Assembly: GCF_001663175.1 (NCBI RefSeq)
Contig: NZ_CP016033.1
Location: forward strand, 992,001-1,056,000
Reading direction: 5' to 3'
Length of the DNA stretch: 64,000 nt
Origin: Erythrobacter neustonensis
GTDB taxonomy: Bacteria > Pseudomonadota > Alphaproteobacteria > Sphingomonadales > Sphingomonadaceae
Shown here: positions 1 through 8,616 of the stretch, piece by piece
How positions within the stretch are numbered: the first letter of the stretch is position 1
Layout of the letters: the number at the start of each line of letters is the position of its first letter
The notes under the pieces: model-generated
Told to the model about the DNA's origin: nothing
Database searches by the model: none
The model's input: only the letters and a program-made list of their open reading frames with translations
Translations under genes and position numbers: made by a program

Positions 1-94
1 CGAAAGTGTCGAGCAGCCCGTCCCACTCGGCATAGGCGTGCGGATCGATCACCCGCCGCGCCAGATCGCCCGAAAGCATGGCGGGCGCGGTCAT
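1..94 (-). CDS. Probable cytochrome P450, N-terminal fragment (runs off the window)
   Basis: Only the first 31 codons are inside the window. The start codon at 94 overlaps the stop of the upstream acyl-CoA synthetase in an ATGA junction, so the two are translationally coupled. The visible N-terminus has the pattern LARRVIDPHAYAEW followed by LLDTF. This resembles the region before helix A in soluble bacterial P450s, where a V-x-P-x-A-Y/W signature is common. The heme-binding Cys region is outside the window, so the assignment rests on this short stretch and could be wrong. Pairing with an acyl-CoA ligase would fit an oxidative degradation operon for a lipid or steroid-like substrate (inference). 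Confidence 0.4.
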   Translation of the reverse strand, partial: MTAPAMLSGDLARRVIDPHAYAEWDGLLDTF

Positions 95-1638
95 TCTGCC
101 GCTTCCTTGGCACGGGCGGCGAATTCGTCGCGCAATTCGCGCTTGTAGAGCTTGCCGTTCGCCTCACGCGGGAGATCGGGGCGGAAATCAAAGAGCTTGG
201 GCATCTTGATCTTGGACAGGCTGGCGCTGAGGAAATCGCGCAGTTCCGCCTCAAGCCCCGGCCCGGCATCTGCCATGTCGCGCGGCTGCACCACCGCGAC
301 CACCTTCTCACCAAGGTCGGGGCAGGGCGCGCCGATCACCGCAGCGTCCATCACCTTGGGATGGGTGACGAGCAGGTTCTCGATCTCCTGCGGGTAGATG
401 TTGACGCCGCCACTGATGATCATGTGGCTCTTGCGGTCGGTCAGGAACAGGAAGCCGTCCTTGTCGAGATGCCCGATATCGCCCAGCGTCATCCAGCCCT
501 TGGGGTGCATCGCCTCGGCGGTCTTGGCGGCATCGTTGTGATAGGTGGGCAGCAGCGCGTTCTCGAAATAGATCAAGCCGTCCTCGTCCGGGCCAAGCTC
601 CGCGCCATCGGGCCCGCAGACATGCACCGTGCCGTAGATCGCACGGCCGACGCTGCCGGGGTGGGTGAGCCAGTCGCCGCTGCGGATCAGCGTCATCCCG
701 ATCCCTTCGCTGCCCGCGTAATATTCGTTCACGATCTCGCCCCACCAGCCGATCATCTCCTGCTTGATCGGGACAGGGCAGGGCGCGGCGGCGTGGAGTG
801 CGCGCTGGTGGCTGGAAAGATCATATTTCGTGCGGATCGCGGGGTCGAGTTTCAGGAAGCGGACGAAATGGGTCGGCACCCACTGGCTGTCGGTGACGTG
901 GTATTTCTCGATCGCGGCGAGCGCCTCTTCGGGATCGAACCGCTCCATCATCACTACCGTCCCGCCCAGCCGGTGCACGACCGAGGACCAGCCGATCGGT
1001 GCCGCGTGATACAGCGGGGCGGGCGAGAGATAGACCATCGACCCGTCGGTCGGCATGCCTGCGCCCATGACCGCGAGCCCGACCAGCGGCACGGTCGCCT
1101 GCGGATCGGGGTCTTCGGGCGGCGCGGGGCGGATGCCCTTGGGGCGGCCCGTGGTGCCGCTGGAATAGAGCATCACCATCCCCGCGCTCTGATCGGGGAT
1201 CGGTTCTGCCGATTGCGCGCCGAGCGCAGCGGCAAAATCTTCGGCGTCGCCCGAATCCATCACCAGCACGTCGAGGCCGGGGCATTCGGCGCGAATCGCA
1301 TCCAGCATTCCGGTGAAATAGCCGCTGGTGATCAGCAGCCGGGCCTCGGCATCGCGGATGATATAGGCCGCCTCGGGCGCGGTCAGGCGGCTGGAGATCG
1401 GCACCAGCATCGTGCCGGCGCGCTGCGATCCCCAGATCAGCGTGTAATATTCGATCCGGTTTTCGAGCAGCACCGCAAAGGCATCGCCCGCACCGATCCC
1501 GCGGGCGCGCAAAAGCTGGGCAAAGCGGTTCGCCGCGGCATCCATTTCGCCGTAGGTCATCTGCTTGCCCGACCCGGTCATGATCACCGCCGGGTGATCG
1601 GGACGGGACGCCGCGTGCGCGATCGGATGCATGGCCAT
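91..1638 (-). CDS. AMP-dependent acyl-CoA synthetase/ligase
   Basis: This 515-residue adenylate-forming enzyme would activate a carboxylic acid through an acyl-AMP and transfer it to CoA. The P-loop-like motif MLYSSGTTGRPKG lies near residue 160, and the A5 region (YYAGSEGIG) near 305. The core Asp motif WMTLGDIGHLDKDGFLFLTD follows, then the hinge DRKSHMIISGGVNIYPQEIE. The C-terminal catalytic Lys sits in REANGKLYKRELRDEF. The length is normal for the family. I chose the ATG at 1638 because GGGGAGAG lies about 6 bases upstream; an earlier ATG at 1659 has no comparable site. The gene is coupled (ATGA) to the downstream probable P450. Substrate cannot be read from the sequence; medium- or long-chain fatty, aromatic or steroid acids are possible. 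Confidence 0.9.
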   Translation of the reverse strand: MAMHPIAHAASRPDHPAVIMTGSGKQMTYGEMDAAANRFAQLLRARGIGAGDAFAVLLENRIEYYTLIWGSQRAGTMLVPISSRLTAPEAAYIIRDAEARLLITSGYFTGMLDAIRAECPGLDVLVMDSGDAEDFAAALGAQSAEPIPDQSAGMVMLYSSGTTGRPKGIRPAPPEDPDPQATVPLVGLAVMGAGMPTDGSMVYLSPAPLYHAAPIGWSSVVHRLGGTVVMMERFDPEEALAAIEKYHVTDSQWVPTHFVRFLKLDPAIRTKYDLSSHQRALHAAAPCPVPIKQEMIGWWGEIVNEYYAGSEGIGMTLIRSGDWLTHPGSVGRAIYGTVHVCGPDGAELGPDEDGLIYFENALLPTYHNDAAKTAEAMHPKGWMTLGDIGHLDKDGFLFLTDRKSHMIISGGVNIYPQEIENLLVTHPKVMDAAVIGAPCPDLGEKVVAVVQPRDMADAGPGLEAELRDFLSASLSKIKMPKLFDFRPDLPREANGKLYKRELRDEFAARAKEAAE

Positions 1639-1804
1639 GATTTCTCTCCCCAGCGGCATCGTCTGCCAAGGCAGCGTGCCGACATCTCTCTCGGGAGAAA
1701 ATCTAGCGGGGAAGGGAACGCCCGCAAGCGAAAAGCGTATGCGAAGTGCTACCGAAAATGCGGTTCGGCGGGGCGCAGGGCACGGTCACGCGGACGGGGC
1801 GCAA

Positions 1805-1833
1805 GAAAAAAGGCGGCGGGATAACCCGCCGCC
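1805..1833 (-). terminator. Rho-independent terminator of the M23 peptidase gene
   Basis: A perfect 9-bp stem (1812-1820 with 1825-1833, GGCGGCGGG/CCCGCCGCC) with a 4-base loop is followed on the minus strand by a run of six T. It lies about 70 bases past the stop of the M23 gene. It also insulates that gene from the acyl-CoA synthetase that starts at 1638. Confidence 0.85.
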
Positions 1834-1901
1834 CATGTTCGGACACCCTCTCCAATGTCCGGCCCGTTTGCACGGGCAAACTCGTGGCTTTCAGCCTGGG
1901 C

Positions 1902-2642
1902 TCAATCGCCGCCTTGGCCGGTCAGCTTCGCATCGCGGGCGTAGGCCAGCTGTGCTTCGCTCTCCACCATATACGGAATCGGATTGACTGCAACCCCATC
2001 GACGCGGACTTCATAATGGAGGTGCGGGCCGGTCGAACGGCCGGTCGAACCGACATAGCCGATCAGGTCGCCCTTCTTTACCGTGTCGCCTGCGGCAACC
2101 GCGAGGCGCGACAGGTGGGCGTAGCGCGTTTCGGTCGATGCGCCGTGATTGAGGCTGATGAACAGACCGTAGCTCGAGAACCAGTCCGCACGGCCGACGA
2201 CGCCGTTGGCGGTGGCATATACCGGGGTGCCGGTGGGTGCGGCAAGATCGATGCCTGCGTGCGCGCGGCGACCGCCGAGCACGGGGTGGGTGCGCATTCC
2301 GAAACCGCTGGTCAGCGCAGCGCCTTCGAGCGGCATGCGCGAGGGCACCGAAATGGCGCGCTGCGGGATCGGCGAGGAATAGGCGGGGAGCGCTTCGGCG
2401 GTGCCGGCGACAGGCGCATTGCGCTCGATCGCGACAAAGCTGGCGAACAGCGACTTGAAGCGTGCGTCGCTGTTGGCGGCGGCATCGCCTTCATCGCGCA
2501 GCGGCGCGGTGACATCGGCGGCCGAGGTTGCGGTGCTGGCCGAATTGGCGGTGTTGGCAAATGCTGGCGAAGCGGCGGAAACAAAGATGGCGGCACAGCC
2601 CGTTACTGCGAGCTTGATAACCTGACGCACGGCAAAGTTCAT
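1902..2642 (-). CDS. M23/LytM-family peptidoglycan endopeptidase, exported
   Basis: This 246-residue protein starts with a signal peptide (about residues 1-29, ending in ASPAFA). A low-complexity linker follows, then a C-terminal Peptidase_M23 domain (about 110-225). The zinc ligands are visible: HPVLGGRRAHAGIDLA contains the H-x3-D motif, and GPHLHYEV contains the H-x-H motif. The expected role is cleavage of peptide cross-links in periplasmic peptidoglycan during growth or division; because both motifs are intact, an active enzyme is expected rather than a degenerate activator. An upstream in-frame start at 2747 would place 35 charged residues before the signal peptide, so 2642 was chosen. 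The gene may be co-transcribed with the DUF455 gene 108 bases upstream. A strong terminator follows. Confidence 0.9.
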   Translation of the reverse strand: MNFAVRQVIKLAVTGCAAIFVSAASPAFANTANSASTATSAADVTAPLRDEGDAAANSDARFKSLFASFVAIERNAPVAGTAEALPAYSSPIPQRAISVPSRMPLEGAALTSGFGMRTHPVLGGRRAHAGIDLAAPTGTPVYATANGVVGRADWFSSYGLFISLNHGASTETRYAHLSRLAVAAGDTVKKGDLIGYVGSTGRSTGPHLHYEVRVDGVAVNPIPYMVESEAQLAYARDAKLTGQGGD

Positions 2643-2750
2643 AATCGACCCGGTCCCGAATGCAGCCCGGCGATTTTCGCCTGAGCCCTTGGAATATTCC
2701 GGCACGTCTCTTGCGCGCCTTCGCTGGAGACTGGTTATCCGGGCCAATCG

Positions 2751-3542
2751 TTAATAGGCAATCGTCGCATAGAATCCGCGCGACAAACCGGCTGCAAGAC
2801 GCGCCGAGTCGTTGAATGGGGGCCGAACAAAACCGCGAAAGTGCGATTTTACCAGTTCCTGCCAATAGGATTCCGGCTCGCAGCCGCGCGATGAAGCGCA
2901 TGCAAGAAAGTGTTTGGTGCCGAATCCGACATGGCGGATTTCGTCGTCAAGAATGCGTTTGAGGATTCGCGCGCCGTTGTCGTCGCCGCTCGCCGCGACC
3001 CGTTCGAGCGTTGCCGGGGTTACGTCCAGCCCGCGTGCTTCAAGCACCATCGGCACCACCGCCAGCCGCGCCGCGACATCGCCGCGGGTCGCATGTGCCG
3101 CTTCCCACAAGCCGGCATGCGCGGGCAGCGCGCCGTAATGGCTGCCGAGGTTTTCAAGTTTGCGCGCCAGCAGCGCAAAATGCATCGCCTCGTCCGCGGC
3201 GACCGCCAGAAAGTCGCTGACGAAATCCTCGCCCATTTCGGCGCCAAAGCGGCCCGCCATGTCGAGAGCCAGATCGATCGCGACGAATTCGATATGCGCC
3301 AGCGCGTGCCACAAGGCGATCCGCCCGCGCTCGCTCCCGCCCTTGCGCCGCTTGGGCATCTGCGCGGGCGGGAGCAATTCGGGTGCATCGGGCCAGGCGG
3401 GCTGGTCGGGCATCGGCACATCGAACACGAAGGCGAGCTTGTCGCTGCGCCAGTCGCGCGCGACTTGGCGGGTGGCAAAGCATTTCTGCCGCGGATCGGC
3501 GGTAAGCAGGGCAGCGCGGATCGCGCGGGCAAGCGTGGTCAT
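2751..3542 (-). CDS. DUF455 family ferritin-like protein
   Basis: This 263-residue protein matches the DUF455 ferritin-like family. Diiron-type carboxylate/His helices are visible as HALAHIEFVAIDLALD (about 85-100), a DEAMHF helix (about 117-122), EARGLDVTP (about 167-175) and DDEIRHVGFG (about 199-208). These are the positions expected for a four-helix-bundle metal site. The biochemical role of the family is not established. Some members sit near tRNA-modification or oxidative-stress genes, and the neighbour here is a peroxiredoxin 10 bases upstream on the same strand. Co-expression with peroxiredoxin and glnE is likely because the spacers are tiny. Confidence 0.85.
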   Translation of the reverse strand: MTTLARAIRAALLTADPRQKCFATRQVARDWRSDKLAFVFDVPMPDQPAWPDAPELLPPAQMPKRRKGGSERGRIALWHALAHIEFVAIDLALDMAGRFGAEMGEDFVSDFLAVAADEAMHFALLARKLENLGSHYGALPAHAGLWEAAHATRGDVAARLAVVPMVLEARGLDVTPATLERVAASGDDNGARILKRILDDEIRHVGFGTKHFLACASSRGCEPESYWQELVKSHFRGFVRPPFNDSARLAAGLSRGFYATIAY

Positions 3543-3552
3543 GGTAGCCGTC

Positions 3553-4026
3553 TTACAACGCCTGCGCCGCGGCGAGCACCTCTTCGGCGTGGCCCTTGAC
3601 CTTCACCTTGTCCCAGATGCGCGCGATCTTCCCATCGGCGTCGATCAGATAGGTCGCGCGGACCATCCCCATATAGGTCTTGCCGTACATCTGCTTTTCG
3701 GCCCACACGCCGAGCGCATCGGACAGCCCGCCTTCCTCGGCGTCACTCGCCAGCGGCGCGGTCAGATCGTGCTTGGCGATGAACCTGGCGTGTTTCTTGG
3801 CCGGGTCCTTCGACACGCCGAGCAGCTTGGTGCCGGCGGCCGCGAAATCTGCCTTCAGGGCTGAGAAGTCCTTGTTTTCGGTGGTGCAGCCGGGGGTGTC
3901 GTCCTTGGGGTAGAAGAAGATGACGAGCTTCTCGCCCGCAAAGTCGGACGGTTTCACCCGCCCGCCTTCGGGGGTTTCGAGCGCGATGTCGGGGACGGCG
4001 TCACCAACGCCGGGAAAAGCGGTCAT
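3553..4026 (-). CDS. bcp: Peroxiredoxin, Bcp/PrxQ type, single cysteine
   Basis: This 157-residue thiol peroxidase reduces hydroperoxides in the cytosol. The peroxidatic cysteine is Cys47 in DDTPGCTTENKDFS. The second cysteine that many Bcp proteins carry five residues later is absent, and no other Cys occurs in the protein. It must therefore be recycled by an external thiol. The ATG at 4026 overlaps the glnE stop in an ATGA junction, which decides the start; an in-frame start at 4080 would lie inside glnE. Confidence 0.9.
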   Translation of the reverse strand: MTAFPGVGDAVPDIALETPEGGRVKPSDFAGEKLVIFFYPKDDTPGCTTENKDFSALKADFAAAGTKLLGVSKDPAKKHARFIAKHDLTAPLASDAEEGGLSDALGVWAEKQMYGKTYMGMVRATYLIDADGKIARIWDKVKVKGHAEEVLAAAQAL

Positions 4027-6782
4027 GCGGGGTTCTCCTGTTCGTCTGCCAGAATGTCTGTGCCGAGGATTCGTTTCCATTCGCCCGCCACCACCGCGCG
4101 CGCAGCGGCAAAGGCGGCCAGCAATTCGCCGTAGCTTTCATGCCCGCACGCCCGCGCCAGCGCGCGCGCGCCGCTGGGCGGCGGTTCGCGGCCATCGGGG
4201 GCAAGCAAGCGCCCGGCAACCAGCATCCGGCTCATCAGCGCATGGGGCGCCGCCAGTGTTGCCGGGATCAGCCCGGCGGCAGTCAGTCCCGCCAGCGCCT
4301 CGGCCAGATCGGGCGACAGCGCCTGCGGTGCGGCTTCGGCCAGCGGCCGGCCATCCGCGGCCTCGCCCTGCAACTGGAGGTAGTGCACCAGGAACTCGAT
4401 ATCGACGAGCCCGCCGCGCGCAAGCTTGGCATCGACGGGGCCGGCCTGCGGCTTGTGCCGTGCCATCTCCGCACGCATCGCCAGCACCGCGCCGCGCAAG
4501 GCATCCTGATCGCGCCGGGCGTGGAGCACTTCGGCCAGCACCCGGTCGAGCGCCGCACGCGCAGGCGATGAGCCGTAGAGCACGCGTGCGCGCGCGAGGG
4601 CCATGTGTTCCCACGTCCACGCCGCCTCGCGCTGGTATTTGCCGAAAGCCTCGCAAGACACCGCCATCGGCCCTTGGTTGCCTTGCGGGCGCAGCCGCGT
4701 GTCGACCTCGTAGAGCGCGCCCTGCGCGGTGGGCACCGAAAGCGCGGCGCTGACCCGGCTGGCGAGGCGGTTGTAATAGACCGTGCCCCCCAGCGGGCGG
4801 GGGCCATCGGATTGCGCAGAAAAATCGCCGGTGAAGAGGTAGACGATATCGAGATCGCTGGCATGGGTCAGCGCCCCGCCGCCGAGCCGTCCGAGCCCGA
4901 GGATCAGCAGTTCGCTCCCCGCGATCCGTCCGTGCTTGGCGGCGAACTCGGCGATGGTCGCATCCGCCGCGAGTTGCAGCGCGGCCTCGGCGGTGCGCGA
5001 CAATGCGCGGGCGATGGCGAGCGGATCGGCCAGCCCTTCGATCAGCTGGATGCCGAGTGCGAAACGGATCTCGCCCGTCACGATCCGGATCGCATCGAGC
5101 AGCGCCTCGTAATCGTCGCGCACCGCCGCGCCCTGCATCCGCGCGATGATCGCGGGCACATCGCCCGGCAGGTCGAGCGCGTGGCGGTCGACCAGCGTGT
5201 CGAGCAGTTCAGGCTTCCTCGCTAGCTCGTCCGACAGCACCGGCGCGAGCGTCAGCGCGGCGACCAGACGCTCGGTCAGATCGGGCCGCGCGGCAAGCAG
5301 GCGGAAGGTGGTGATCGCCGACGGCACGGTTTCGATGATGCGTTCCCAGCGGGTGATCGCGCGCATCGGATCGTCGCTCCGGGCGATCGCTTCGAGGAGC
5401 GCGGGCGCGAGCCGGTCCCACGCCTCGACCGCCTGCGGCGAACGGATCGCGGCATGACGCCCGTCACGCCAGCTTTCGATCCTTTCGGCCAGCACGTCGG
5501 GTTCGGCAAAGCCCCACCGGGCAAGGCTTGCAGCCAGCGCGCTGGCGGGCATCGCGGCGGGGACCTGCGTTGTTTCGGTGCGACCGATCAGTTCTTCATA
5601 GATGCGGCCCGTGCGCGCGGTCAGTTCGGCAAGTTCCGCGACCAGCGCCGCGCCGTTCGCCAGCCCGTCCAGCCGCGCGACATTGTCGAGCGCGGCGCCT
5701 TCGGGCAGCGCGTGGGTCTGGCGGTCGTTGACCATCTGCAACCGGTGCTCGATCTGCCGCAGCCGGTCATAGCCTTCGCCGAGGATCACCGCGTTTTCGG
5801 ACGCGATCCACCCGCCCGCGGCGAGCGCATCGAGCGCCGCGCGGGTGCCGCGCACGCGCAGCGAGGCATCGCGCCCGCCGTGGATCAGCTGGTGCGTCTG
5901 CGCGTAGAATTCGATCTCGCGGATCCCGCCGCGCCCGCGTTTTACATCGAAGCCGGGGCCGGGGGCAGCGGGGCCTTCGTGGCTGTCGCGGATGCGCATG
6001 GTGAGCGCGCGGATTTCCTCGATCGCGCCGAAATCGAGCTGGCTGCGCCACACGAAGGACGAGATCGCGGTGAGGAAGTCCTCGCCGGCGGCAATATCTC
6101 CCGCCGCGGCGCGCGCGCGGATGAAGGCGGCGCGTTCCCACGCCAGCGCCGCGCCCTGATAATGCGTCAGCGCCGCACCCACCGGCACCGCCAGCGGATT
6201 GACCTCGCTTGCCGGACGCAGCCTGAGGTCGACCCGCAAGGCATAGCCATCGGCGGTGTTCGACGCGAGCAACGCGACCACACGCCGGGCATAACGCTGC
6301 GCCGCGTCGCCCGGATCGTCGGAAGGGCGGCGCGGCAGGCGCTCGCGATCGAACAGCAGGATCGGGTCGATGTCGGAGGAATAGTTCAGCTCGCCCGCGC
6401 CCTGCTTGCCCAGCGCGAGCGCGATCATGCCATCGGCGCTGTCCGTCCCGGTGCGTTCGGCAATCGCGGTGCGGATCGCGCGGTCCAGCGCGCGGTCGGC
6501 AAAGTCGGTGAGTTCGCCCACCACCTCGGGCAAGGTGAAAGCGCCCGCCAGATCGGCCACCGCCAGCGCGGCGGCCAGCGCAAGCCGTTCGCGCCGCAAG
6601 CCGACCTCGGGATCGGGATGGTCGCCCTGCGCGCGCGCCCACAGCAGCGCCGCCTCGGCCGCGCCTGCGGTAAGCAGCAGTTCGAGATCGGGCTGCCGGT
6701 CGAGCGCGCGGGCGAGGAACGGCGCGTGGGCGCGCGCACGGCGCAGCGCATCCCCCCAGTCGATATTGCCGGCTCTCTTCAT
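4023..6782 (-). CDS. glnE: Bifunctional glutamine synthetase adenylyltransferase/deadenylase
   Basis: This 919-residue protein adjusts glutamine synthetase activity by adding AMP to, or removing it from, a conserved Tyr. Two nucleotidyltransferase domains are present. The N-terminal one carries GAGELNYSSDIDPILLFD (about 130) and the C-terminal one GGGALTHASDLDIVYLF (about 640), each followed by a GlnD/PII-uridylyltransferase-like helical domain. Length and order match GlnE. The start at 6782 is supported by AGAGAGG just upstream; the longer frame from 6818 lacks a site. The stop is coupled to bcp. No glnB or glnA is in the window. Confidence 0.97.
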   Translation of the reverse strand: MKRAGNIDWGDALRRARAHAPFLARALDRQPDLELLLTAGAAEAALLWARAQGDHPDPEVGLRRERLALAAALAVADLAGAFTLPEVVGELTDFADRALDRAIRTAIAERTGTDSADGMIALALGKQGAGELNYSSDIDPILLFDRERLPRRPSDDPGDAAQRYARRVVALLASNTADGYALRVDLRLRPASEVNPLAVPVGAALTHYQGAALAWERAAFIRARAAAGDIAAGEDFLTAISSFVWRSQLDFGAIEEIRALTMRIRDSHEGPAAPGPGFDVKRGRGGIREIEFYAQTHQLIHGGRDASLRVRGTRAALDALAAGGWIASENAVILGEGYDRLRQIEHRLQMVNDRQTHALPEGAALDNVARLDGLANGAALVAELAELTARTGRIYEELIGRTETTQVPAAMPASALAASLARWGFAEPDVLAERIESWRDGRHAAIRSPQAVEAWDRLAPALLEAIARSDDPMRAITRWERIIETVPSAITTFRLLAARPDLTERLVAALTLAPVLSDELARKPELLDTLVDRHALDLPGDVPAIIARMQGAAVRDDYEALLDAIRIVTGEIRFALGIQLIEGLADPLAIARALSRTAEAALQLAADATIAEFAAKHGRIAGSELLILGLGRLGGGALTHASDLDIVYLFTGDFSAQSDGPRPLGGTVYYNRLASRVSAALSVPTAQGALYEVDTRLRPQGNQGPMAVSCEAFGKYQREAAWTWEHMALARARVLYGSSPARAALDRVLAEVLHARRDQDALRGAVLAMRAEMARHKPQAGPVDAKLARGGLVDIEFLVHYLQLQGEAADGRPLAEAAPQALSPDLAEALAGLTAAGLIPATLAAPHALMSRMLVAGRLLAPDGREPPPSGARALARACGHESYGELLAAFAAARAVVAGEWKRILGTDILADEQENPA

Positions 6783-6904
6783 CGCAGCCTCTCTGGCCTT
6801 GCGGCGCGGCGGCTGCAAGCATCGGCTGACGGGCGTGTGCTTGCGCAGCGCGCGCGGCTCTGCGATGGCAGCGGCCTATCGCGCGGGACAGGAGAGATTG
6901 CGCC

Positions 6905-8608
6905 ATGAACATCCGGCCACTGGCATTCGGAACGCTGCTTGCCGCCACGTTCGGGCTTGCCGCCTGTCAGACCACGCCTGCGCCCGGCACGGCCAGCGCC
7001 GCGCTCGACATTCCCGCCACCGCACCGGGCGCGATTTCGGAACGCACGATCAAGGATGTCACGCGCACGCTCTCCAGCGACGCTTTCGAAGGCCGCGCGC
7101 CGGGCACGGTGGGCGAGGAGAAGACCATCGCGCTGATGACCGAACGCTTCAAGGCGGCGGGCCTCAAGCCCGGCAATGGCAATTCGTGGGTGCAGGAAGT
7201 CCCGCTGGTCGAGATCACGGGCCGCGATTACGCCCCGCTGACCATTAGCGGCGCGACCGCGCCATTGAGCTTCGATTTCCGCAAGGACTGGGTCGGCGTC
7301 ACCTACCGCGAGGATGCGGCGACCACGCTGGCGAACAGCGAACTGGTGTTCGTCGGCTACGGCATCAATGCGCCCGAAAAGGGCTGGAACGACTACGCCG
7401 GGCTCGATGTGAAGGGCAAGACGGTGGTGATCCTCGTCAACGACCCCGATTGGCAATCGGCAGGGCTCGAAGGGCCGTTCAACGGCAAGGCGATGACCTA
7501 TTACGGGCGCTGGACGTATAAGTATGAAGAGGCCGCGCGGCAGGGGGCGGCGGGGGCGCTGATCGTCCACCAGACCGCGCCGGCGGCCTATGGCTGGAAC
7601 GTGGTCGAAAGCTCGTGGACCGGGGCGCAGGCCTATGCCCGCCGCGGTGCGGGCGCACCGCCGCTGACGCAGATGAACGGCTGGCTGACCGAGGATGCCT
7701 CGCGCCGGTTGCTGGCCGCTGCCGGACAGGATCTCGACGCGCTGACCCGCGCCGCGCGGACCAAGGGTTTCAAGCCCGTGCCGCTCGGTCTCAAGCTGTC
7801 GACCAGGTTCGCGAGCGATGTGCGCAGCTTCACCTCGCACAACATCATCGGCATCCTGCCGGGCAGCGAGAAGCCCGATGAGTACGTGCTGCATACCGCG
7901 CACTGGGATCACCTCGGGCGCTGCACGCCCGCGGCAGACGGCGACGATATCTGCAACGGCGCGATCGACAATGCGACTGGCACCGCCGCGCTCGTCGCAT
8001 TGGCCGAAGCCCACGCCAAGGCGGGCGCGCCGCGCCGCAGCCTCGTGTTCCTTGCAGTGACGGCGGAGGAATCGGGTCTGCTGGGTGCGACCTATTATGC
8101 GCAGAACCCGGTCTATCCGCTCGCGCAGACCGTGGGCGGGGTAAACATGGACGCGCTCTCGCTCGCCGGCCCCGCACGCGATGTGACCGTGATCGGCGGG
8201 GGCAAGTCGCAGCTCGACGCGTTCCTCGATTCGGCGCTGAAGGCGGCGGGGCGCACCGCGACCCCCGATGCCAAGCCCGAGGCAGGCTATTACTACCGTT
8301 CGGACCACTTCGCCTTTGCCAAGCTTGGCGTGCCGATGATCTATGTCGAAGGCGGCGAGGATCTGATCGCGGGCGGGCGCGCGGCGGGCGAAGCGGTGGC
8401 GGCCGATTATACCGAAAACCGCTATCACGGCCCCAAGGACGAGTTCAACGAGAGCTGGGACTGGTCGGGCGTGATGACCGATCTGCAGCTTTACTACCGG
8501 CTTGGCCGCACGCTGGCGATGAGCACGAGCTGGCCCAACTGGAACGATGGCGACGAATTCCGCGGCGTGCGCGATGCCTCGTGCAAGGCTGCGGCCAAGG
8601 GCTGCTGA
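6905..8608 (+). CDS. M28 family aminopeptidase-like lipoprotein
   Basis: This 567-residue protein has a lipoprotein signal peptide (LAAC, Cys at about 22). A PA-type insert lies near 130-230 and a zinc-dependent M28 catalytic domain follows. Metal and catalytic residues are visible: HTAHWDHLG (H-x-D, about 332), GAIDNATGTAAL (bridging Asp), VTAEESGLLG (catalytic and metal Glu, about 387), VNMDAL (Asp) and YYRSDHFAF (His). It is expected to cleave N-terminal residues from peptides at the cell surface or in the periplasm. GGAGAG lies 8 bases before the ATG. It is transcribed divergently from glnE, and the agmatine deiminase gene follows after 8 bases. Confidence 0.93.
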   Translation: MNIRPLAFGTLLAATFGLAACQTTPAPGTASAALDIPATAPGAISERTIKDVTRTLSSDAFEGRAPGTVGEEKTIALMTERFKAAGLKPGNGNSWVQEVPLVEITGRDYAPLTISGATAPLSFDFRKDWVGVTYREDAATTLANSELVFVGYGINAPEKGWNDYAGLDVKGKTVVILVNDPDWQSAGLEGPFNGKAMTYYGRWTYKYEEAARQGAAGALIVHQTAPAAYGWNVVESSWTGAQAYARRGAGAPPLTQMNGWLTEDASRRLLAAAGQDLDALTRAARTKGFKPVPLGLKLSTRFASDVRSFTSHNIIGILPGSEKPDEYVLHTAHWDHLGRCTPAADGDDICNGAIDNATGTAALVALAEAHAKAGAPRRSLVFLAVTAEESGLLGATYYAQNPVYPLAQTVGGVNMDALSLAGPARDVTVIGGGKSQLDAFLDSALKAAGRTATPDAKPEAGYYYRSDHFAFAKLGVPMIYVEGGEDLIAGGRAAGEAVAADYTENRYHGPKDEFNESWDWSGVMTDLQLYYRLGRTLAMSTSWPNWNDGDEFRGVRDASCKAAAKGC

Positions 8609-8616
8609 GACGCGCG

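Noticed and set aside
361..1824. A 487-codon plus-strand frame across the acyl-CoA synthetase
   Set aside because: The minus-strand frame has the full set of adenylate-forming motifs; the plus-strand product is low-complexity and His/Arg-rich.
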